Origin: Goniomonas avonlea | Lineage: Eukaryota > Cryptophyceae > Goniomonadida > Goniomonadaceae | Assembly: GCA_003573635.1 (NCBI GenBank) | Contig: QUTJ01031696.1 | Location: forward strand, 1-15,274 | Length of the DNA: 15,274 bases | Direction of reading: 5' to 3' | Shown here: positions 9,275 to 15,274 of the stretch, piece after piece | Position numbering within the stretch: the first letter of the stretch is position 1 | How the letters are laid out: each line of letters starts with the position of its first letter | Notes under the pieces: model-generated | What the model was told of the DNA's origin: nothing | The model's database searches: none | The model's input: only the letters and a program-made list of their open reading frames with translations | Position numbers and translations under genes: made by a program

Positions 9275-9324
9275 GGGGTCTGTGGCCGCTCAGTGGTTCC
9301 TGGATGGCTTGAATCCTCTCTCTT
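9275..9324 (+). repeat. Isolated copy of the CT-tailed dispersed repeat
   Basis: It reads GGTCTGTGGCCGCTCAGTGG, then TTCCTGGATGGCTTGAATCC followed by CTCTCTCT. It is the same module as the cluster at 13479-13970, in the same orientation, about 4.2 kb away. It lies downstream of the MOK gene's 3' end. Confidence 0.85.
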
Positions 9325-9725
9325 CCCTCCTCCCATTGACCAGCAGACACACGCCAAAACAACGATGTTCTCAGGACAAGAGAGAGGGCGGCAGAGGGAA
9401 AGGGGCGCGGGGGAGCACAGGCGCGCACGCTTTCCCACACGGGCATCTTGAGCGAACTGCGAGCCGACGAGCGACACTCACTCTCTGTGTGTACGCTGGC
9501 AGCAGTCTGCTCGCTCTCTCACTCTCTGTGTGTCTGGCAGCAGTGTGCTCTGTGTGTGTGTGCGCGCACGCGCGCGTGTGTCTCTAGCGGCGCTCCTTGC
9601 AGTCTGCTCACTCGTTCTCTGTGTGTGTGTCTGCACGAGGACTGCCAGCCACCCAGGCACAGACTATGCGCAATCTGCCCCCCCCCCCAACTCAAGGGCA
9701 AGAACGTCTGGATTTCAAGATCAAG

Positions 9726-11499
9726 TCAAGAAACAAACCTGTGATAGTGGTGCTTCTTGTTGTAGGTCTTGTACGATCGGAATGTGCTCTGCTTGGACTC
9801 TGCCATCAGCTGCGGCATTCGCAGAGACGGTTTGATGTCCGGGAATGATTGAGCAGCCACCTGGAGAACACGGCCGTGTTATCCATGAGCCGGAGTTTGC
9901 TGGTTGCACCACAGGGATGCAGTCACAAGCTGGGGTCTCTTCAACAACATCGTAAAACTATCCTGCTTGCGAACAAGACTTCAAACCACTGCAAACCATG
10001 CAAAACGCACATCAAAGTTATGATGACCGCTCTCGGAGTGATGTCCGTGGTGACTTGCCCCGGGCAGACTCGCTGCATGGTCGGTACTGTGAGCGTCCTT
10101 GCCGTACTCTTTGCGGTGGTTGGGGATGGAGGGAAGCGCATGCCCGGGACCCCCGCCGTTGTGACTGCTGCCGTGCTTTGCTGGCTCTGCCGCTTTCTTC
10201 TTCCCATCATGGTGGTCGTCTTCAGGCTTGCCCGTCACTGCTTGGACAGCGGAGCGAGACATGATGGATCCCTGTGGTGTTGGTCAGCACGCGGCCGAAA
10301 GTGGTTAGGGACTGACCTTCGTGCTGCTTCCTGCGCTGCTACGAGTGCCACCATCAGGTACCGAAGCGACTGGTGACTCGCGTGGTGAGACCCGTTTGCT
10401 GCGCTTCTCGGAGTCGCGCATGTCACGGAAATACGGGTGTCGCAACGCCTGCCGTGCCGACAGCCGATCTTCAGGATTGTACTCCAACAACTTGATGATC
10501 AACTCAATACACCTGATTTCGTCGTAAGTGCCCGGGAATTGTGACGATAAATCTCTCGGAAGATCGTCAAGAGGGGACACTCACTCTTGTGAAGCGTGCG
10601 GAATGAGCTTGGTAACACCAGTGCCCTCCTTGTGCGCAAAGTTGAAGTCAATATGCGTCGCATGCCTGGCGATTGCGTTCAAAAGGTTGAACAGGGATGC
10701 AGGGAAACTTACCGCTTGAAACGGTCCAAAATAGCCTGCCCCGGAGTCCCAAGAATGTTATGGATCTTTTGGATTTGGTCGGCCTCATTTGTTCCAGGAA
10801 ACAACGGGTAGAGGCTGACAATTTCAAAAAACACGCATCCAACGCCCCACATGTCCATTTTGTAGTTGTAGTAACCATCAGTCAATAAACACTCTGGTGC
10901 TCGATACCTGTGGAGGAGTGTCAAAACACCAAAAACAACCCCCAAAAAATACGCACCAGCGGGTCGAAATGTACTCTGTGTACGGCTGTTTTGAGTAGAT
11001 TCCGCGACAAGAACCAAAATCGGCAAGTTTCAGAACATCATCGGTGATCAGGATGTTCTCAGGCTTGATGTCTCGGTGAAAGATACCGTTGCGGTGCATG
11101 TGGTCCATGCTTTTGATGAGCTGATACATGTACATTTTAATCCGAGCCTCTGGCAGATACTGCCTTCGACCACGAATAAGCTCATAGATGTTCATGTCCA
11201 TGAGCTCAAACACGAGAGCAAGTCGACCAGTAGGCTGGTCGCTGAAACTAATGTCAGTTGCCGCAAACGGAATTTCGAGAGACATACTACAACACTTCCA
11301 GGAGCTTGATAATGTTCGGGTGGGGAGACAGCCGACGCAACGCCTGGATTTCACGAAGGTTGTTCACTTGCTCCTCACTCTCGAAATGGCTCTTCATACA
11401 CTTGATAGCCACCATTTTCCCGCTCTTGATGGCCTGGGCCTTGAGGACCTCAGAGAAGGTGCCCTCGCCCTTCTTGGCAATCAACCGATATTTGTGCAT
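9726..11499 (-). CDS. MOK: MOK-type (MAK/ICK/MOK family) Ser/Thr protein kinase, 7 exons
   Basis: CMGC-group kinase of the RCK family; members act at cilia/flagella and in MAPK-like signalling (family knowledge). Exons (minus): 11499-11291, 11241-10957, 10907-10713, 10665-10585, 10512-10317, 10271-10011, 9860-9726. They total 1362 nt, with all phases consistent, and give 453 aa ending in TGA. The start MHKYRLIAKKGEGTFSEVLK and the phrases NNLREIQALRRL and MDMNIYELIRGRR match MOK more closely than MAK or ICK. Catalytic features: Lys33 (VAIK), HRD 125-127, DFG 144-146, a TEY activation-loop motif 158-160, then ISTRWYRAPE. The kinase domain ends with LSARQALRHPYF near residue 285. The tail is Ser/Lys-rich and then strongly His-rich (323-409), ending in a basic, aromatic segment (RSYKTYNKKHHYHR). 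Introns are 49, 49, 47, 72, 45 and 150 nt. The gene is divergent from the DNase II gene. Confidence 0.93.
10011..10271 (-). other. His-rich C-terminal extension exon of the MOK kinase
   Basis: Exon 6 (87 codons) has no recognisable domain. It contains repeated His clusters such as DDHHDGKKK, HGSSHN and SHHGHHSESGHH, and is Gly/Pro/Ser-rich, so it is probably disordered. Acceptor accacag and donor gtgcgt keep phase 0 on both sides, so the exon could be skipped without a frameshift. Confidence 0.7.
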
Positions 11500-11779
11500 T
11501 GTAAAAGATGAAGAGGAGCCGCGATTTCCGGGAAGAGGCCAAAGGAGACTTGGGGCGGCAGGAACAGCCGTGGACCTGCAGCTGCCTCGAAGCGCCCGTT
11601 ACGAGCTTCTGGGGGACTGACTCTATCCGATGACCTGAAGAAACAATATCGTCCTTCGTGCGCATACGGAATTAACGAAACGGCAATTGAAGGGGCGTTA
11701 GGGCGCTGCTTCCGTCAAGTGGGTCATCCGGGGTGCCAAAACGAGGTGCCTTATCCAGAGGCGGGAAAACTCGGGCAAC
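11500..11779. promoter_or_regulatory. Divergent intergenic region between MOK and DNase II
   Basis: Only 280 bp separate the two start codons, which point away from each other, so both promoters and 5' UTRs must fit here unless non-coding exons lie elsewhere. I see no clear TATA box close to either ATG and no other named motif. A bidirectional promoter is an inference from the spacing. Confidence 0.5.
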
Positions 11780-13254
11780 ATGCAGCTCGCACTGAGACTC
11801 TGTGTTTGCTTCACCGTGCTGAGCTATGCTGCTGCTCAAGGCGTCTCCTGTCTGGACGATTCCGGAAACCCTGTTGACTGGTGGTCAGCTTATAAGGTGG
11901 GCGATTCTGGTCGAGCTGCCACCTTTCTTTTTCTAATCCTTTGCAGCTGCCAAACAGCGCCGAGTACGCCTTCATGACCTCTGCCTCCGGCTCCGGCTGG
12001 ACCCAGAGCCCCCATGATCTTCGCAGCACTTATGGTGGTGTTATTTACAATACCCTGGAGCAGATTTATAATCAACAGGCGACCACCTATGTCATGTTCG
12101 TCCCCATTCTCCCGTCTGTTGAAAACTGACTGTCTCTCAGGTACAACGATGAGCCAGCAGACAGCACCACAACCATGTATAACAACGGTCACACCAAGGG
12201 AGTGATGGCTCTTGACAGTACCTCCGGTTTCTACCTTGTGCATTCGTGCCCGAAATGGCCCCCGCCTCTTGCGGACGGCTACAGCATGTCTTCGAACCTC
12301 TACGACTTTGGTCAGAGCATGCTTTGCATTAGTGCGTCTGTGTCCACCCTCAACCAAGTGGCTGGCAATTGGGCTTACACCGATCCCGCCGTTTACGACT
12401 CTGCCTTGGGTCAAACCTCCGGGATTGGCAGCATCTCTGGCATTATCAGTGGCAGCCTCGGTGGTAGCCAACAGGGGAGCAACGTTGCCTCCATTAGCAC
12501 CCTTGCCGGACAGTCGCTCACATACATGGTCAAGAGCTCTTCATGGAACCAAGACTTGTACATGGGGCTCGTCGCACCTACTCTCCAAAGCGGCCTTCAG
12601 GTCGACACTTGGCAGAACCAGCCCTCGCGCATCCCATCACAATGCACTTCCAACGGCGCTTCCTACACTGTTCTCGATGTCTCGTCCCTCTCAGTGCTTG
12701 GGACCACTTGGACTGAGAACCAAGACCACAGCAAGTGGGCCGTTGTCACAGACGGTGGCAACACCGCCTGCATCGGTGACATCAACCGCGATACCACCCA
12801 GTTCTCCCGTGGTGGCGGCACCATGTGCATGGCGAACTCCGCTCTCTTTTCCGGGTTCAGCGGGGCAGTTCAGGGCACGTTCGCTTGCGGTCAGTCGAGC
12901 ACTGGACAAGTGAGTCTCTGAGACGCGATGCAGCGCACTCCTGACTTGTTATCTTGCAGGCGGATTTCAACACGGATGCTGCGGATACCACCGATGACCA
13001 GCCTTTCTCCATTTCACCAGTCGTCCTGACCGTGTTTTCAGTAGCTGGTGCGTGTGTGTCTCTTTGCGTCTCTCGCTTGCATTGGCTGCTGTGCCGCATG
13101 CCGTGAATGTGACCACCACTCACCATGTGCTCCAGCGGCCGCTGTCGGCGTTGCTTTGGTGGCTGTTGTTATTGTCATTCGCCGCCGCAATCATGCCAAG
13201 GCTTTCATGACGTCCGCTTCAATTCCGATGCTCTCTGAGCTGCACGAGGTGTAG
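11780..13254 (+). CDS. Deoxyribonuclease II with C-terminal transmembrane anchor, 5 exons
   Basis: Acid endonuclease that cuts double-stranded DNA to 3'-phosphate ends, usually in lysosomes/phagosomes (family knowledge). Exons: 11780-11896, 11947-12095, 12141-12909, 12960-13047, 13136-13251 plus stop TAG 13252-13254. All junctions stay in phase, giving 413 aa. An N-terminal signal peptide (about 1-19, cleavage after AAA) is followed by CLDDSGNPVDWWSAYKLP, the hallmark start of DNase II. Further motifs: WTQS, TTYVMYNDEP across intron 2, GHTKGV (His106/Lys108), HSCPKWPPP, FGQSMLC, and DHSKWAV (His285/Lys287) followed by CIGDINR and RGGGTMC. Both HxK motifs of the phospholipase-D-like active site are intact, so the enzyme is probably active. 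Unusually, an acidic linker (346-360) leads into a hydrophobic segment of about 24 residues (366-389) followed by RRRN and a 24-residue tail, i.e. a type I membrane protein. Introns are 50, 45, 50 and 88 nt. Confidence 0.94.
12910..12959 (+). other. Intron 3 of DNase II, with a stop codon just inside
   Basis: The 50-nt intron has donor gtgagt and acceptor ttgcag, with a likely branch site CTGAC about 25 nt before the acceptor. If retained, translation adds Val-Ser-Leu and stops at 12919-12921. The product would be a 348-residue soluble enzyme with both catalytic motifs and no membrane anchor. Confidence 0.75.
12960..13254 (+). other. Membrane-anchor exons 4 and 5 of DNase II
   Basis: Exon 4 (12960-13047) encodes an Asp/Thr-rich spacer and the first half of the hydrophobic helix (VVLTVFSVA). 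After a phase-1 intron, exon 5 (13136-13251) encodes the second half (AAVGVALVAVVIVI), the stop-transfer RRRN and a tail ending in SELHEV. The tail has no classical YxxPhi motif or acidic dileucine. Confidence 0.85.
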
Positions 13255-13478
13255 AGTACTGGACACAAGAAGATCGCACACGATGGGCACCATGGGTGTC
13301 TCCATGCCAATTCCTGACAGCTGAGGCATAGATCTGCCTCAATTAATGTATTGTCTTCCAACTTGTTATTCCGTATGTGCCACATGTGTCCGATTGCGTG
13401 CGCGACTTCAGCTGAAAGCACACCCAGTTCTTTCAAAGGCAAGTAATTCACTGGCTCCATGGAAGTCCGTTTTTTTTT
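13255..13478. other. 3' flank of DNase II
   Basis: No coding segment is recognised. It holds the DNase II 3' UTR and polyadenylation region, though no clear AATAAA follows the stop closely. A T9 run sits at its right end (about 13470), just before the repeat cluster. Confidence 0.5.
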
Positions 13479-13626
13479 GCCTGTGGCTACTCTGTAGTTC
13501 CCAGGTGGTTTGAATGCTCTCTCACTCTCTCTCACACACACACACACTCTGACTCTCTCTCTCTCTCTCTCTCTCACACACAGCAGGCCCTCACGGGTCT
13601 GTGGCCGCTCAGCGGTTCCTGGCTTG

Positions 13627-13665
<39 letters not shown>

Positions 13666-13890
13666 GCAACACTCTGTTTGTCTTGATCTCTCTACCGAGG
13701 CGGATCTACGGATCTGTGGCTGCTATGCAGTTCCTCGGTATTTTAATGATCTCTCTCTTTCTGGGTGGGTGTTGCACTTGGACCAATCCTCCGAAAGGTG
13801 TGATTGTTGGCCGCTCCGCGGTTTCCAGGATGCTTGAATAAACTCTCTCTCTCTCGGTCTGTGGCCGCTCAGCGGTTCCTGAATGGCTCG

Positions 13891-13930
<40 letters not shown>

Positions 13931-13985
13931 GGCTTGAATCCTCTCAGACTCGGAGTCTCTCTCTCTCTCACACACACACACACTC
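13479..13985 (+). repeat. Cluster of CT-tailed repeat modules and (CT)n/(CA)n microsatellites
   Basis: Copies of one module of about 45-50 bp start near 13479, 13593, 13710, 13802 and 13856, with a partial 3' piece at 13928. The best copies read GGTCTGTGGCCGCTCAGCGG, then TTCCTGGATGGCTTGAATCC, each followed by a (CT)n tract of variable length. The core CCGCTCAGCGG is an inverted repeat. Some copies have diverged (for example the one at 13710). (CA)n tracts flank the cluster at about 13533 and 13970. Confidence 0.88.
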
Positions 13986-14441
13986 GCATTCCATTTTGTC
14001 AAATCAAATCAAATCAAATTTATTCAACACCAGCACACCGGTCCATATAGGAACGCCGGCGGGCGAGATACTAGATCGGGAGACCCGAGGCACGTACCAC
14101 ACGTTACGCGGTCGTGTGCCACGCGAGGTTTTGATGAGGTACCAGGAACTGTGTGCGAAAGTCAATATATGTTTTTTGTTTAACGTTTGTTTGTTTGACA
14201 TAAAGGCACACATGTACAATGTCGGGCTAAACCCTAACCCAGTGTCGTCCGGTGCAAGCACCGACACGAGAAAATTACAAGCCACCGCAACCCCGTGGGT
14301 TTGCTGGTAACTATTGCCCAGCATGAGATCTAATGTGGTACTCCCGAACCAGAGAGCACCACGCTGAAGGTAACACCTCAGCTGTCCTGGCCACGGCCCA
14401 CTGGAAGTGTGACCCCGCGCGTCCCGCCGCGTCAATTAATA
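13986..14441. other. Gene-free stretch with a (CAAAT)n tract
   Basis: At 13999-14021 the sequence is TCAAATCAAATCAAATCAAA followed by TTTATT. Read on the minus strand this is AATAAATTTGATTTGATTTG, which resembles the simple-repeat 3' tail of some non-LTR retrotransposons (resemblance only). Two telomere-like units (CTAAACCCTAACCC) occur at 14226-14239. A minus-strand ORF spans 14004-14435 but resembles no family I know. Confidence 0.4.
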
Positions 14442-15014
14442 TTTAATATATTGAATTTCAAGTTTATAGGTCGAGAGAAAGACTAGAATGAGAAGGTAAA
14501 CCAACGGGTGGCAAAGCAGTACAGGCGCCATCGTGCAAAGTACATGCCAGCAAATGGCAGTGTGGTAGACGCCGTCGTCAAGGAAACCAAACAGTGGCAG
14601 TGCGGTGGACGCCCACGCCCACGTGCGCGAGTGGCAAGGAGACGTAAGTGGGCCCGGACAAGAACAAGAAATGCGACAGGGAGAACACCACAAGGCTAAC
14701 GGAGACAAAGACACACAAAGGCGACAAGACAAAGAAACACCCAACCGAGACCAGGATGAGGCCCTTGCCCCGTTAGGCTGCTCCGCAGATGGTACACGAG
14801 AACAGGGCAAAACGAGTCAGACCAGAGATAGCCAGACAGAGACCAGAATGAGGCCGGCGCCCCGTTATGCTGCTCCACAGCTGGGAGAGGAGAAAAGAGA
14901 ACACGAAGCGAGAGAGCTTCCGGGTCGGGGCGACGCCCCCCCCCGGCCCGATACTTACCCCTATGCCTAGACCACTCCGCCCAGGACTCCGCCCATTTTG
15001 TCAGGATTTAACTT
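14442..15014. other. Gene-free stretch with short direct repeats
   Basis: Two direct repeats are visible. GGCAGTGTGGTAGACGCC at 14556-14573 recurs with two changes at 14596-14613 (40-bp period). A 47-bp segment at 14747-14793 (GAGACCAGGATGAGG...) recurs at 14839-14885 (92-bp period) with a handful of mismatches. The repeat copies fall in different reading frames of the local plus-strand ORF, which argues against a protein-coding origin. Confidence 0.6.
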
Positions 15015-15274
15015 CAGTACCGTGGTGCTATCAGTTTCGGGACGCTAGCAGTTCCGGGACAAAATGGAAACTCGCCTTTCCCGCNCGCGCGCGCCGAAGA
15101 AGGCCAAGGCCTTGCATCCGTATTCTGAGCGAGTGCGGCTCACAGAGCTTGCACTCAACGCTGTTGAGCGCGGTTCAAGTGTCCGTGCTGCAGCAAGACT
15201 CTACNGGGTCTCGAAGTCAAGCTTGCAACGGCGGATCAAGGGGGAGGTTGCGTTGGATGCGCGAAATGGGCCTG
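15015..15274 (+). mobile_element. 5' end of a probable pogo/Tc5-like DNA transposon
   Basis: A helix-turn-helix transposase-like ORF starts at 15064. Just upstream, CAGT at 15015 may begin a terminal inverted repeat, followed by CAGTTTCGGGAC (15032-15043) and CAGTTCCGGGAC (15049-15060). Paired subterminal repeats of this kind are common transposase-binding sites. The other end lies outside the window, so the TIR and target-site duplication cannot be checked. Confidence 0.5.
15064..15274 (+). CDS. Partial transposase-like protein with psq/CENP-B-type helix-turn-helix
   Basis: The first 70 codons of a protein cut by the window end. A basic N-terminus (PKKAKALHPY) is followed by RLTELALNAVERG, SSVRAAARLY and VSKSSLQRRIKG at residues 26-60. 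This is the Pipsqueak/CENP-B N-terminal HTH pattern (AV-x-x-G-x-S-x-R-x-AA-x-x-x-x-V-x-x-S-x-L-x-R-R) found in pogo-like and Tc5-like transposases and in domesticated derivatives. Two ambiguous bases (15085 and 15205) make codons 8 and 48 undetermined; family consensus suggests Gly at 48. The DDE catalytic domain, if present, is beyond the window. The ATG is the first in-frame Met before the HTH. It could also be a domesticated gene. Confidence 0.72.
   Translation, partial: METRLSRXRAPKKAKALHPYSERVRLTELALNAVERGSSVRAAARLYXVSKSSLQRRIKGEVALDARNGP

Larger units (their letters stand above)
8200..9725. other. Gene-free interval between the CHD and MOK genes
   Basis: It should contain the CHD promoter and 5' UTR on the left and the MOK 3' UTR on the right. 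The left part (8200-8930) shows no recognisable coding segment or clear core promoter. Further right come a GA-rich minisatellite (8961-9160), a dispersed repeat copy (9275-9324), and a CT/GT-rich region (about 9475-9640) with three imperfect copies of a segment containing GCAGTCTGCTC or GCAGTGTGCTC. A C10 run is near 9680. Confidence 0.55.

Noticed and set aside
12212-12913. Plus-strand 233-codon ORF inside the DNase II gene
   Set aside because: Out-of-frame shadow of DNase II exon 3, whose own frame carries the HxK motifs.
13533-13985. Possible CRISPR-like array because of repeated modules
   Set aside because: Spacers are variable (CT)n microsatellites, copies diverge, and the context is clearly eukaryotic.
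14226-14239. Telomere-like CTAAACCCTAACCC
   Set aside because: Only two units, with no array and ordinary flanks; too short to call an interstitial telomere.
14004-14435. Minus-strand 143-codon ORF
   Set aside because: No family resemblance and it runs into the (CAAAT)n tract. It might be retroelement-derived, but nothing in it supports reverse transcriptase or endonuclease motifs.
1-15274. tRNA, rRNA or other structured RNA genes
   Set aside because: I saw no A/B box pair with cloverleaf pairing and no rRNA-like conserved stretch on either strand by eye; tRNAscan-SE and Infernal would be needed to exclude them.

Overview
The window is nuclear DNA from a eukaryote, most likely a unicellular one. 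Three intron-bearing genes with short GT-AG introns (mostly 43-90 nt), the standard stop codons (TAG, TGA) and abundant CT/CA microsatellites all argue against bacterial DNA. The presence of a MOK-type (ciliary) kinase suggests a ciliated or flagellated lineage. I cannot name the organism from the sequence. Gene models below were assembled by hand from donor/acceptor dinucleotides, phase continuity and known domain order; no transcript evidence was available.

Layout. (1) 1-799: no recognisable gene; 3' flank of the CHD gene. (2) 800-8199, minus strand: an 18-exon gene for a CHD-type SNF2 chromatin remodeller of about 1149 aa. Its order is PWWP - PHD - acidic linker - PHD - basic linker - chromodomain 1 - chromodomain 2 - SNF2 ATPase - helicase C. 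The PWWP is spread over four small exons and is missed by simple ORF calling. Introns 1-9 are tiny; introns 10-17 are several-fold larger and carry repeats, including a G-rich array with an inverted central block in intron 15. (3) 8200-9725: gene-free, with a GA-rich minisatellite and one copy of a dispersed repeat. (4) 9726-11499, minus strand: 7-exon MOK-type protein kinase (453 aa) with a His-rich C-terminal extension. (5) 11500-11779: 280-bp divergent intergenic region. (6) 11780-13254, plus strand: 5-exon DNase II (413 aa) with signal peptide, both HxK catalytic motifs and an unusual C-terminal transmembrane anchor. (7) 13255-15014: repeats and gene-free sequence. (8) about 15015-15274, plus strand: the 5' end of a DNA transposon encoding a psq/CENP-B-type helix-turn-helix protein, cut by the window edge.

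How they work together: the three genes are not an obvious pathway (nuclear chromatin remodelling, ciliary kinase signalling, endo-lysosomal DNA degradation). MOK and DNase II are head to head and may share a promoter region. The points most worth follow-up are the PWWP/PHD/PHD fusion on a CHD6-9-like motor, the membrane-anchored DNase II with a predicted soluble intron-retention form, the foldback minisatellite inside the ATPase-coding intron, and an in-frame duplicated 3' splice site within chromodomain 1.
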